Source of the DNA: Geothermobacter hydrogeniphilus
GTDB taxonomy: Bacteria; Desulfobacterota; Desulfuromonadia; Desulfuromonadales; Geothermobacteraceae
Assembly: GCF_002898515.1 (NCBI RefSeq)
Contig: NZ_PPFX01000022.1
Location: forward strand, 1 to 64,000
Length of the DNA stretch: 64,000 nucleotides
Reading direction: 5' to 3'
The notes under the pieces are model-generated. The model was not told the DNA's origin. It made no database searches and saw only the letters and a program-made list of their open reading frames with translations. The translations under genes and the position numbers were made by a program. Shown one piece after another: positions 40,856-50,700 of this stretch. Positions within the stretch are counted from its first letter, which is position 1. Each line of letters starts with the position of its first letter.

Positions 40856-43189
40856 ATGACACCGAACTTTACCCAAACCGCCGCCTTCATCTGGTCGGTT
40901 GCCGACCTGCTGCGTGGCGATTTCAAGCAGAGCCAGTACGGCCGCGTCATTCTTCCCTTCACCCTGTTGCGTCGTCTTGAATGCGTGCTCGAAAAAGACA
41001 AGGCGGCGGTGCTGCAAAAGCACGCCGAGGTCGGCAGGTTGGAGCTGCCGGAAGAGGCAGCGGAGAAGATGCTGCTGCGGGTCACCGAGGCGAAGTTTTT
41101 CAACACCTCGCCGATGGATTTGTCCAGACTGGGTGAGGCCGATATCAAGGACAATCTCGAAAGCTACATCCAGGCCTTCTCCAGAGATGCCCGTGAGATC
41201 TTCGAATACTTCAAATTCAGCGAATTCATTGCCCAGCTCAGTGACGCCAACCTGCTCTACAAGGTGGTGCAGAAGTTCGCCAACACCGACCTCAGCCCCG
41301 AAAAAATCTCCAACTACGAGATGGGCCTGGTCTTCGAGGAGCTGATCCGGCGCTTTGCCGAGAGTTCCAACGAGACCGCCGGGGAGCATTTCACCCCGCG
41401 CGATATCGTGCGCCTGACCACCTCGCTGGTCTTTATGGCCGATGATGAGGTATTGACCCGGGAAGGGATCATCCGCACCATTTATGACCCCACGGCGGGA
41501 ACCGGCGGCTTCCTCTCTTCGGGCATGGAGTACGTCCACGAACTCAACCCCAACGCAGTGATGCGCGCCTTCGGCCAGGAACTCAACCCCGAGTCCTACG
41601 CCATCTGTAAGGCCGACATGCTGATCAAGGGCCAGGATGTCAGCCGCATCAAGCTCGGCAACACCCTCAGCAACGATCAGCTCTATGCCGATCGGTTCGA
41701 CTACATGCTCTCCAATCCGCCGTTCGGGGTTGACTGGAAGAAGGTCGAGAAAGATATCAAGGAAGAGCATACCCTCAAGGGTTTCGATGGTCGCTTCGGC
41801 CCCGGCCTGCCGCGGGTTTCGGACGGCTCGCTGCTCTTTCTGCTGCACCTGATCAGCAAGATGCGGGATACGAAAGAGGGTGGCGGCAGGATCGGTATCA
41901 TCCTCAACGGTTCACCGCTCTTTACCGGCGGCGCGGGCAGCGGCGAGAGTGAGATCCGTCGTTACATTCTCGAAGCCGATCTGCTCGAGGCGATCGTCGC
42001 CCTGCCGACCGACATGTTCTACAACACCGGCATCGCCACCTATGTCTGGATTCTTTCCAACAAGAAGGATACCGAGCGTAAAGGCAAGGTGCAGCTGATC
42101 AACGGCGTCAACCTGTGCGGCAAGATGCGCAAGTCGCTTGGTTCTAAGCGGCATGTCATGGGGGATGAGGATATCGCCACCATTACCCGCTGCTTCGGAC
42201 AGTTTGAGGTTGTCGATACGGTTGAATTAAATAAACCCGCAGAGGTCAAGAGCAACCGGGGCCGCCAGTCCGAAAATCCCAAAGCCGCCGAACCCAAGAC
42301 CTTTGCCAGCAAGATATTCAACACCACCGATTTCGGCTACCGGCGCATCACTGTCGAGCGTCCCTTACGGCTCTCGGTGCAGTTGACGAACGAGCGGCTG
42401 GCCGAACTGCGCTTTGCACCCAAGCCGTTCACTGCGCCGATGAAGTGGGCCTATGCCGAATATGGTCAGGATTGGACCGATGCCGAATATGGCGACCTCC
42501 TAGCTGTCGAAACCGAAGTGCGCGCCCATATCAAGGCCAACTTCAAGGAACTGAAAGAGAAGCAGATCAAAGAGTTGCTCGGCAGCAAGCTGTGGCGGGA
42601 GCAGAAGCGTCTGCTGGAGGATGGATTGCAGCTGCAAACCGCCCTGTCGCAGCAGATGGGCGCAAGCGCGATTGTCGCTGGACAGTGCGATGACTTCAAC
42701 CTGTTTGACGCGCAGTTCAAAAAGGCGCTCAAGAGCACCGGTATCAAGCTGGATGCGCGGCAGAAGAAACAGCTTCTTGCTGCGGTGAGCTGGAAAAATC
42801 CGGAAGCCGAGCGGGTGGTGAAGAAGGTTCACAACAAAATGGCTGACCCGCTCTACGGCCTGTTTGAGCTGAATGGCAAGGTCGTCGAGTTTCAGCCCGA
42901 TGGCGACCTGCGCGACAACGAGAATATCCCCCTCGATCCGTCCCGTAGTGTGACCGAGACTGTAGAGGAGTATTTCAAAAAAGAGGTCGCGCCCCATGTA
43001 CCGGATGCCTGGATTGATGGCAGCAAGCGGGATGATAAGGATGGCGAGTTGGGGATCGTCGGGTACGAAATTCCCTTCAATCGGCATTTCTATGTTTACA
43101 CGCCGCCGCGCTCGTTGGAGGAGATTGATCGGGAATTGGATCTGGTGAGTGCTGAGATTATGGCGCTTCTGCAAGAGGTGCATTCGTGA
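40856..43189 (+). CDS. hsdM: Type I restriction-modification methyltransferase subunit HsdM
   Basis: The adenine methyltransferase subunit of a type I R-M system. The N-terminal HsdM bundle ([21 protein letters not shown]) is followed by the SAM-binding site ([15 protein letters not shown], about 215-230) and the catalytic NPPF motif (about 285). At 777 aa it is some 250 residues longer than many HsdM. The added C-terminal region (about 520-777) contains [23 protein letters not shown], as in HsdM forms with extended C-termini. The stop overlaps the start of hsdS. Confidence 0.95.
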   Translation: MTPNFTQTAAFIWSVADLLRGDFKQSQYGRVILPFTLLRRLECVLEKDKAAVLQKHAEVGRLELPEEAAEKMLLRVTEAKFFNTSPMDLSRLGEADIKDNLESYIQAFSRDAREIFEYFKFSEFIAQLSDANLLYKVVQKFANTDLSPEKISNYEMGLVFEELIRRFAESSNETAGEHFTPRDIVRLTTSLVFMADDEVLTREGIIRTIYDPTAGTGGFLSSGMEYVHELNPNAVMRAFGQELNPESYAICKADMLIKGQDVSRIKLGNTLSNDQLYADRFDYMLSNPPFGVDWKKVEKDIKEEHTLKGFDGRFGPGLPRVSDGSLLFLLHLISKMRDTKEGGGRIGIILNGSPLFTGGAGSGESEIRRYILEADLLEAIVALPTDMFYNTGIATYVWILSNKKDTERKGKVQLINGVNLCGKMRKSLGSKRHVMGDEDIATITRCFGQFEVVDTVELNKPAEVKSNRGRQSENPKAAEPKTFASKIFNTTDFGYRRITVERPLRLSVQLTNERLAELRFAPKPFTAPMKWAYAEYGQDWTDAEYGDLLAVETEVRAHIKANFKELKEKQIKELLGSKLWREQKRLLEDGLQLQTALSQQMGASAIVAGQCDDFNLFDAQFKKALKSTGIKLDARQKKQLLAAVSWKNPEAERVVKKVHNKMADPLYGLFELNGKVVEFQPDGDLRDNENIPLDPSRSVTETVEEYFKKEVAPHVPDAWIDGSKRDDKDGELGIVGYEIPFNRHFYVYTPPRSLEEIDRELDLVSAEIMALLQEVHS

Positions 43190-44532
43190 TGTTGGGCAGG
43201 TATCAAACGTACGTAGAGTATAAAGATACACATGCTCAGTGGTTGGGGAAAGTTCCAAAGCACTGGGATGTGTTGCCCAATAAATTTCTTAGTGAAATGT
43301 GTAAAGGCAGGAACCCATCAACCCTTGAATCTGAATACTCGAAAGACGCTATTCCTTATTTGAGTATGGGCTACCTTCGAGGCCAAGAATCTCCCAAATA
43401 TGGCAAAGCAGAAAGCAGCGCTATCAAAGCAAAAGAAGGAGATATCCTGCTGCTTTGGGACGGGTCAAATGCAGGTGAATACATACACGCCAAGAAAGGT
43501 CTTGTGTCTTCAACTATGGCGCGAGTTTTGGCAATCCGGGACTGTGATCACAAATATTACTTTTACTGCTGTAAGGCTTTTGAACCAGAGTTAAAGCTGC
43601 ACACTGTGGGGATGGGAATCCCTCATGTAAATGGCGAACAGGTGCGGACTCAGTGTTTTCCACAGCCGCCGCAAGAAGAACAACAAACCATCGCCAACTT
43701 CCTCGACCACGAAACCGCCAAAATCGACACCCTGATCGCCAAGCAACAACAACTTATCAAGCTATTGAAGGAAAAGCGCCAGGCGGTTATCAGCCATGCC
43801 GTCACCAAAGGACTGAACCCCGATGCGCCGATGAAAGATTCCGGTGTTGAGTGGTTGGGGGAGGTGCCGGAACATTGGAAGGTGACGCGGGCAAAGTATC
43901 TGTTCGATTTCGTGACCAGTGGGTCACGAGGGTGGGCAGAATATTACTCTGACTCGGGAAGCCTATTCTTTCGGATTGCAAACCTCACGAGAGAAACTAT
44001 TGAACCAAAAATGGACTCAGTTCAATTTGTGGTGCCGCCAGAAGGTAGTGAAGGTGAGCGTTCAAAAATCAAAGTTGAAGATCTCCTGATATCTATCACA
44101 GCAGACTTAGGTTCCGTATGCGTTGCTGATAAACATGTTGCTGACGGCTATGTCAGTCAACATGTTTCACTATGTAGACCGAATGGCAAAGTTGCTAACT
44201 CCAGGTGGCTTGGATATGTGGTTTTGTCAGACGGAACAAAGGAACAATTTGTCGGCGCAGGTTACGGAGGCACGAAAATTCAACTTAGCCTGGAAGATAT
44301 ACGTGAGTTTTGGGTGGCTCGGCCACCTGCTGAAGAGCAGATCAGATTGACCGAGTATATCGATGAAAAGTTAGAACAGTATGTGACCCTGATTGGCAAA
44401 GCGGAACTACAAATAAATCTTTTGCAAGTACGCCGCACCGCCCTCATCTCCGCCGCCGTAACCGGCAAGATCGACGTCCGCAACTGGAAGCCTGAACAAT
44501 CCGAATCCCGCATGGAGAAAACATATGGATAA
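43186..44532 (+). CDS. hsdS: Type I restriction specificity subunit HsdS
   Basis: A 448-aa subunit with two target-recognition domains (about 10-170 and 220-400), each introduced by WLGKVPKHW or [10 protein letters not shown] and followed by a conserved helix ([24 protein letters not shown] and [15 protein letters not shown]). The DNA-recognition parts are distinctly AT-richer than the conserved helices, a sign of domain shuffling. GTG at 43186 or ATG at 43189 can serve as start; GAGGTG lies upstream. The last 54 bp are duplicated downstream at 45409-45462. Confidence 0.94.
   Translation: MMLGRYQTYVEYKDTHAQWLGKVPKHWDVLPNKFLSEMCKGRNPSTLESEYSKDAIPYLSMGYLRGQESPKYGKAESSAIKAKEGDILLLWDGSNAGEYIHAKKGLVSSTMARVLAIRDCDHKYYFYCCKAFEPELKLHTVGMGIPHVNGEQVRTQCFPQPPQEEQQTIANFLDHETAKIDTLIAKQQQLIKLLKEKRQAVISHAVTKGLNPDAPMKDSGVEWLGEVPEHWKVTRAKYLFDFVTSGSRGWAEYYSDSGSLFFRIANLTRETIEPKMDSVQFVVPPEGSEGERSKIKVEDLLISITADLGSVCVADKHVADGYVSQHVSLCRPNGKVANSRWLGYVVLSDGTKEQFVGAGYGGTKIQLSLEDIREFWVARPPAEEQIRLTEYIDEKLEQYVTLIGKAELQINLLQVRRTALISAAVTGKIDVRNWKPEQSESRMEKTYG
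44464..44517 (+). repeat. Direct repeat DR-left (54 bp) in the hsdS 3' end
   Basis: This 54-bp stretch, from GGCAAGATCGACGTCCGC to CGCATGGAG, is exactly repeated at 45409-45462. The two copies bracket the two genes at 44525-45330. The GGAG at the end is the ribosome-binding site of the inserted gene. Confidence 0.95.
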
Positions 44533-45088
44533 GCAACAAAAAGAAGCATTGATGGATGAACTGCTTGTTTTTATGAATGAAGAGATCGAGAGCTCCGGCA
44601 ATATCATCAATGTTGTTCGGTTTGATTTTAATGACCAGGGAGAAGACGCCATCAATTATATGAATAAGGCTGGGTTGTCGTACGAACAACTCCTCCCAGT
44701 TCTGAATACTTGTTTCAGCAGGAAATATATTACTCAGAAGGTGATAGGGGCAGGAAAGTACGGTGCGGCTCAGCTCACTGAAGAAGGTCAGGGGCGTGCG
44801 ATTTCGGTTGAAGCGGCAAAACATGCTCTTCCCAAACAGCAGGGTTCTAACGGCGTTGTTATTGGTGAGTTACATGCGTACGCTCCTGCTCAGATTGGCA
44901 ACAACAATACCCAGAATATTGAAAATGTATTCACGACAATTATCGAAAAAATAGATCAGGCAGATGCCTCAGATGCCGAAAAGCAGGAAGCCAAGAGTCG
45001 GTTGAGGGCATTTCTGGAGCACCCCTTGACCAACACGGCTCTTGGATTAAGCCCAGCCGTTATTCAGGCCCTTGGCGGTGCGGGATGA
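44525..45088 (+). CDS. Winged-helix protein with RHIM-like AQIG motif, in the hsd locus
   Basis: 187 aa. Residues 1-95 look like a YjcQ-type winged helix (ending AAQLTEEGQGRAIS). A linker follows with AYAPAQIGNNNTQNIENV (119-136), which contains AQIG followed by an Asn-rich stretch, reminiscent of RHIM and other amyloid-signalling motifs. The C-terminal helix pair (ADASDAEKQEAKSRLRAFLEHP) resembles short oligomerisation tails. It overlaps hsdS by 8 bp and the next gene by 4 bp. The combination suggests a sensor or adaptor in a defence module. Function is unproven. Confidence 0.7.
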   Translation: MDKQQKEALMDELLVFMNEEIESSGNIINVVRFDFNDQGEDAINYMNKAGLSYEQLLPVLNTCFSRKYITQKVIGAGKYGAAQLTEEGQGRAISVEAAKHALPKQQGSNGVVIGELHAYAPAQIGNNNTQNIENVFTTIIEKIDQADASDAEKQEAKSRLRAFLEHPLTNTALGLSPAVIQALGGAG

Positions 45089-45330
45089 TGGAAGAAAGCA
45101 CTCAGTTATCTCTGCAATGCTTCTTCTGTTTTTCAACACAATTTGTGTTGCCAGAAGAGAACTATCAGCCTCGGCAGGGTGAACTCATCCAGTGCGACAA
45201 CTGTGGCCGTTGGAATGATTATGATTCGTTGATACGTGTTGCTCAGCGAAAAGGGCAGGAATGGGTTGAGGAACAAGCACAAGTATTGATGAATGATTTC
45301 GCGAAGCAACTTGGAAAGATGTTTAAGTGA
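45085..45330 (+). CDS. Zinc-ribbon protein, partner of the winged-helix gene
   Basis: 81 aa with two CxxC-type knuckles, CFFC (12-15) and CDNC (37-40), forming a probable zinc ribbon around 10-45. A helix follows (EWVEEQAQVLMNDFAKQLGKMFK). The ATGATG start overlaps the upstream stop, so the two are translated together. No enzymatic motif. It probably acts with the 187-aa protein; the function is unknown. Confidence 0.7.
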   Translation: MMEESTQLSLQCFFCFSTQFVLPEENYQPRQGELIQCDNCGRWNDYDSLIRVAQRKGQEWVEEQAQVLMNDFAKQLGKMFK

Positions 45331-45369
45331 ATAAGTAACTGGGGAGTGTCTCTAGTTTTTAAAAACTTG

Positions 45370-45474
45370 TTAAAAGAACGCAGCACCATTCTCATCTCCG
45401 CCGTCACTGGCAAGATCGACGTCCGCAACTGGAAGCCTGAACAATCCGAATCCCGCATGGAGGCCAGCGCATGA
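45370..45474 (+). pseudogene. hsdS 3'-end remnant
   Basis: The frame reads [19 protein letters not shown] and on to SRMEASA and a stop, a second copy of the HsdS C-terminus with no start or recognition domains. Positions 45409-45462 are identical to the end of the intact hsdS. The upstream residues differ (ERSTILISAVTG versus [12 protein letters not shown]), so this is not a simple recent tandem copy. The stop forms an ATGA with a following 11-codon ORF (MSADNAPASVF, 45471-45506) that looks like the start of a lost downstream gene. Confidence 0.8.
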
Positions 45475-45710
45475 GCGCCGACAATGCCCCGGCATCTGTT
45501 TTTTGATGACATCATCAACCCGTGGCCTGTTGTCGTTTCCGTCGTGAAAAAATTTCCGAATGTAAATTCACGGCTTACGTTCGGGCACCTTTTCAATGGG
45601 GGGTAGGAAGTCCCGTCTTCTGGGTGGGTTTTCTCTGGACTCATTCTGTTATTATGCTATTATTTGTCTGTATCTTGACATAATCAGCACAAATAACAAA
45701 AGGCAATACC
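45475..45710 (+). other. Gap between the hsdS remnant and rloA
   Basis: Contains an 11-codon remnant ORF (to 45506), a small ATGCC/GGCAT hairpin followed by a T-run, and an AT-rich stretch (TTATTATGCTATTATTTG, 45649-45666) that probably holds the rloA promoter. No -35/-10 pair is convincing enough to place. Confidence 0.4.
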
Positions 45711-47000
45711 ATGATAGTCGATTTTACGATTTCCAATTTTCGCTCTATTCGTGACGAGCAGACGTTCAGCCTGTATGCGGAAAATCCAGGGACTCATCTG
45801 TTGGATAATATTTCCTATCCCGCGGGGTCCAAAATAGGTGTGCTCAACTGTGCCGGTATTTATGGCGCAAATGCTTCCGGTAAATCGAATGTGCTGCTGG
45901 CTTTTGAAGCGTTGCAGTTTCTCATCCGTGCCACAGGGCGTTTGCAGGAAGGTGCCCCGATCAAATGCTATGAGCCTTTCCGTTTGTCGGAGCAGGCAAA
46001 GTCTGCTCCGGTGCGGTTTGAAATTGAATTTTTTACGCCTGATGGAACCCGGTATCTCTATAAAATCGCATTCACTCGGAAACGGATTGTTGCAGAGCAT
46101 TTAAGTTTTTATCCCTCAGCAAAGGCGGCACTGATTTTTGAACGAACAGAGGATGACACCTGGGAAACGATCAAGTTCGGCACGTTGTTCAGCGGTGGAA
46201 AGAAGCGTTTTCCCTTTTTTGATAATAATGCCTACCTTTCCAAAGCGGGGAGCAGTGCCGATGCGCCGGAACTGATCCGCAACGTCTACAATTATTTTCG
46301 TAAAGATATCCTCCGACTTGGTTTGAATGAAGAGGTGCGCGTTGAGGACTGGATTGATAATAAATCGATTTTCAACAAGGTTTCCGCACTCTTGGGATTT
46401 GTTGATACCGGTGTAAGTGGAGTTGTGGTACGGGAAAAGGATATTGATCTGAATTCCGTTCAGTTTCCAGATAATATGCCCGAACCCATTCGGGCATCGA
46501 TCCTGCGTGACATGAAGCGTTCTTTTTTGTTTGTCCATCTTGCTGAAGATGAAGAGACAGAGCTTTTTGATCTTCGTTTGGAATCGGCAGGGACCAGAAA
46601 ATTATTCCACCTGGCCCCGCTGATTATCAATGCGTTGGAGAGTGGCGGCGTATTGATTGTTGATGAACTGGACAACAGTATGCACCCGTTCATGGCGGAA
46701 TTGATTATTCGGCTTTTCAACGATCCGGACGTTAATTGCGGAAACGCCCAGCTTATTTTCTCGACTCACAATATCAGCCTGATGTCACCGGATCATTTTC
46801 GTCGAGACCAGATCTGGTTGACTGAAAAAATGAAGGGTGCAACCCGCCTCTTTTCGCTGGAGGATTTTGACAAGAAAAAGGTGAAGCCGCAAAGCCCGTT
46901 CAATCGCTGGTATGCCGAAGGACGTTTTGGCGCGGTTCCAAAGATCGATTATCAAAGTATCGCAGCTCTGCTGAAAAAGAGTGGGTGCGAAGATGCCTAG
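45711..47000 (+). CDS. RloA-type AAA ATPase (abortive-infection-like)
   Basis: A 429-aa ABC/AAA15-like ATPase. The N-terminus MIVDFTISNFRSIRDEQTFSL is typical; Walker A is GIYGANASGKSNVL (about 52-65). The Walker B segment is GGVLIVDELDNSMHP (about 307) and the switch His is in FSTHNISLM. It is paired with the downstream TOPRIM-like gene (RloB), an arrangement known as R-linked ORFs in type I R-M loci. Likely an ATP-driven sensor in an anti-phage system. The A+T-rich codon use differs from the flanking genome. Confidence 0.85.
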   Translation: MIVDFTISNFRSIRDEQTFSLYAENPGTHLLDNISYPAGSKIGVLNCAGIYGANASGKSNVLLAFEALQFLIRATGRLQEGAPIKCYEPFRLSEQAKSAPVRFEIEFFTPDGTRYLYKIAFTRKRIVAEHLSFYPSAKAALIFERTEDDTWETIKFGTLFSGGKKRFPFFDNNAYLSKAGSSADAPELIRNVYNYFRKDILRLGLNEEVRVEDWIDNKSIFNKVSALLGFVDTGVSGVVVREKDIDLNSVQFPDNMPEPIRASILRDMKRSFLFVHLAEDEETELFDLRLESAGTRKLFHLAPLIINALESGGVLIVDELDNSMHPFMAELIIRLFNDPDVNCGNAQLIFSTHNISLMSPDHFRRDQIWLTEKMKGATRLFSLEDFDKKKVKPQSPFNRWYAEGRFGAVPKIDYQSIAALLKKSGCEDA

Positions 47001-47625
47001 AAAGCGCAAGTCCAATCAGAAAAACCTTAAACCGCGGCTGCATATTTTTTGTGAGGGCGAAAAGACCGAGCCGAATTATCTGAAGGGGTATATAGAGCGC
47101 AGGTTCCCTGGAACAAGACTCTCCCCGGTGCGTCCGACTCCTAAAAATACTCCGATTCAATTGGTTGAGGAAGCCATCAGGGAGAAAGAGAAAAATCCGT
47201 CCGGGGATATATTCTGGGTTGTCTATGACCGGGAAGCTCCAACCAAATATCCCGATGCCCTGCACGCTGAAGCACGTAGTAAAGCCGATGCCCATGGGAT
47301 TAAAATTGCTTTTTCCAATGTTTGTTTCGAAGTCTGGATATTGTTGCATTTTCAACCGACCGTGGCCGCTTATGCCAATTATGATGACCTGCAAAAAAGA
47401 AGCAAACTGAAGACTCACATCAAAAACTATGACAAAGGAACAAAACGCTTATTTTCGGGGGAGGAAATTTCCACTGCTCGAAAGTATGCCGAGGACTTGA
47501 ACCGAAGAACGATTGCGGGGGCTGATCCGGCATGGACGAAACCATATCAATGGAACCCCTATACGGATGTTTATAAGTTGCTTGATGCTATTGATGTCTT
47601 TGGGGAAAAGTATTGTGTCTCCTGA
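46993..47625 (+). CDS. RloB-like TOPRIM-fold protein
   Basis: A 210-aa protein starting MPRKRKSNQKNLKPR. LHIFCEGEKTEPNYLKGYI supplies the TOPRIM Glu, and FWVVYDRE supplies the Asp-x-Glu metal-binding part. FSNVCFEVWILLHF is the hallmark of RloB-like proteins. A metal-dependent nuclease or related activity is plausible but not shown. It overlaps rloA by 8 bp (ATG at 46993), so the two form a translationally coupled pair. A GTG at 46981 is a second possible start. Confidence 0.85.
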   Translation: MPRKRKSNQKNLKPRLHIFCEGEKTEPNYLKGYIERRFPGTRLSPVRPTPKNTPIQLVEEAIREKEKNPSGDIFWVVYDREAPTKYPDALHAEARSKADAHGIKIAFSNVCFEVWILLHFQPTVAAYANYDDLQKRSKLKTHIKNYDKGTKRLFSGEEISTARKYAEDLNRRTIAGADPAWTKPYQWNPYTDVYKLLDAIDVFGEKYCVS

Positions 47626-47687
47626 ACTGAGATTAAGGCATGATGTTGGAGTTTGTTTCACATCAAGTAATTTTTTCCGGTGGGGGA

Positions 47688-47759
47688 ATGGCTAGCACCT
47701 TGAAAAAAATGAAAAATCTTATTTCATCGCAACCGGAAGAAGGCTGCTTTGTTGGGTGA
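47688..47759 (+). CDS. Possible 23-aa ORF upstream of hsdR
   Basis: GGTGGGGGA precedes ATG at 47688. The product MASTLKKMKNLISSQPEEG ends at CFVG before a stop 26 bp from the hsdR start. It lies between rloB and hsdR. It may be a small peptide or leader; evidence is weak. Confidence 0.25.
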   Translation: MASTLKKMKNLISSQPEEGCFVG

Positions 47760-47784
47760 TAGTGATTCAAGGGAGGGAATATAA

Positions 47785-50700
47785 GTGGCAGGCAAAACAA
47801 ACGAGCAAACTTTCCAAGATGACATCATCGCTCAGATGGTTTCCAGCGGCTGGCTGCTCGGAACACCCGACGGCTACAATCGCGAACTGGCCCTGTACGA
47901 AGAAGACGTACTCGGTTTCGTACAGGACACCCAGGACGAGCAATGGCAGAAATACTGCAAGCTCTATCCGCAGAATCCCGAAAAGCATCTCCTCGAAAAA
48001 GTTGCCAGCCAGCTCAACAAGGTCGACCCCAACGCCGCCGACCGCGACCTGCGCACCTTCGGCACTCTGGGTGTGTTGCGCCACGAACTGCGTGATCGCG
48101 GCACCCGCTTCAAGCTCTGTCAGTTCAAGCCGGAACACGACCTCAACCCCGACACCCTGGCGCGATACAAAAAGAACCGTCTGCGCATTGTGCCGGAGCT
48201 GGTCTACAGCCCCTACGCAACAGAGGATTGTCTGGCAGAGACCGGTAAAAAGGCCAAGGCCTGGCGCATCGACCTGGTGCTGTTCGTCAACGGTCTGCCG
48301 GTTGCCACCCTGGAGCTGAAGTCGGAGTTCAAGCAGGCGGTCGACAACGCCATCAAGCAGTACAAGCGCACCCGCCTGCCGAAAGATCCGGTGACCAGAA
48401 AACCGGAACCGCTGCTGACCTTCAAGCGCGGGGCGCTGGTCCATTTCGCCGTCAGTCAGTACGAGGTCTATATGACGACCCGGCTGGAAGGGGGCGACAC
48501 CTTCTTTCTGCCCTTCAACAAGGGAACCAAAGAGGGTGGGGCGGGGAACGATGTACCGGAGAACCCGAACGAGTACGCCACCAGCTACCTGTGGAATGAG
48601 GTGCTGCTGCCCGACAACCTGCTCAACATCCTTGCCCGCTATGTCCATCTGCAGATCGAAGAGAAGGAGGACTGGCAGGGCAAAAAATACAAGAAAGAGA
48701 CGCTGATCTTCCCCCGCTACCATCAGTGGGACGTGGTCAACCGCCTGCTGGGCGCTGCCCGCGAAGAAGGGCCGGGGCAGAAATACCTGATTCAGCACAG
48801 CGCCGGGTCGGGCAAGTCGAACTCCATCGCCTGGACCGCGCATCAGCTTTCATCCCTCTATACCAGCGAGGGAGACAAGCAGTTCCATTCGGTGATCGTC
48901 GTCACCGACCGCACCGTGCTCGACGATCAGTTGCAGGACACCATCTATCAGTTTGAGCACGCTGACGGGGTGGTGGGACGGATCAACCGCGATATCGGTG
49001 ACGGTTCCAAATCGGAGCAGCTGGCCCTGGCGCTGGAAAGTTCGCAGCCGATCATCATTGTCACCATCCAGACCTTCCCCTTTGTGCTTCAGGCGATCGA
49101 AAACAGCGTCAGTCTCAAGGAACGTCGCTACGCGATTATCGCCGATGAAGCACACTCGTCACAGACCGGTGCCACCGCGCGCAAGTTGAAAGAGGTGCTG
49201 CTGGCAGAGAACAGTGACGTCGATGTCGAGTTCACCTCCGAAGATATCCTCGATGCGACCATTGCTGCCCGGCGTGACAACCGCAACCTCAGTTACTTCG
49301 CCTTCACCGCTACGCCTAAACCGAAGACCCTGGAGCTGTTCGGTCGTCTGCCGAACCCGGCACTGCCGCCATCCAAACAGAACAAGCCCGGGGCCTTTCA
49401 CGTCTACAGCATGCGTCAGGCGATTGAAGAGGGTTTCATCCTCGATGTGCTGAAGAACTACACCAACTACAAGGTCGCCTACCAACTGGCGCAGAAGATT
49501 CAGGCCAGGGACGAAGAGGTCGACAGCAAAAAGGCCCAGGTCAAGCTCAACCAGTGGGTGCGGCTGCACGATTACAACATTGCGCAGAAGGTGCAGGTGA
49601 TTGTCGAGCACTTCAAGGATAATGTTATGGGCCTGCTCGGTGGTCAGGCCAAGGCGATGGTGGTGACCAGCTCACGTAAAGAGGTGGTGCGCTACAAGAA
49701 GGAGTTCGACAAGTACGTCGCCCGCAAGGGTTACAGCTCGATCCGGGCGCTGGTGGCTTTTTCGGGTGAGGTGGAGTTCAGCCACAAGGACCCCAATGCT
49801 ACGGGCCTGGTCGGTGAGAAGTTCACCGAAAAGAGCATGAACCCCGACCTCAAGGGCCGCGACATGCGCAAGGCCTTCGACTCGGGCGATTACCAGGTGA
49901 TGCTGGTGGCCAACAAGTTTCAGACCGGCTTCGATCAGCCGAAGCTCTGCGCCATGTACGTCGACAAGAAGCTGCACGGCGTCGAGTGCGTGCAGACCCT
50001 CTCGCGGCTGAACCGCACCTATCCGGGTAAGGCCGAAAGCGGCACCTTTGTCCTCGACTTCTTCAACGATCCGCAGGAGATCCTTGATTCCTTTCAGCCT
50101 TACTACCAGACCGCCGAGCTGGCGGATGTTTCTGATCCCGACCTGGTCTTCGACCTGTTTGACAAGCTGCGTGCCGAAGGGATCTTCACCTGGCAGGAGG
50201 TGGAGCAGTTCGCTGTCGCCTTCTTCGTCAAGAACAAGAGCAACGCCGCGATCAGCAATATCTGTAAACCCGCCGTTGAGCGTTGGCAGAAACGCTACAA
50301 ACTGGCTGTCGAGGCCTACCATACTGCCAAAGAAATGTTCGAGCGCACCAGGCAGACCGCTGATGCAGTGTTGATCGCCAATGCCGAGAAGAGCTTCAAG
50401 GAGTGCAGGAAGGAAAAAGATCGGCTGGAGATTTTCAAGAAGGACCTCGGCAGTTTTACCCGTTTCTACGAGTTCATGTCGCAGATTGTCGACTACGACA
50501 GCAAGGATCTGGAGAAGCTTGCACTCTACGCCAGGCACCTGCGACCGCTGCTGCGCGAGAAAATGGACGAAGATGACGACATCGACCTGAGCAACGTGGC
50601 CCTGAGTCATTACCGGCTGTCGAAGATCCGGCATCAGGATCTGGTCATGGAAACCGAAGGGGACTACGGATTGAAGTCGGCCGGCGATATCGGCACCGCC

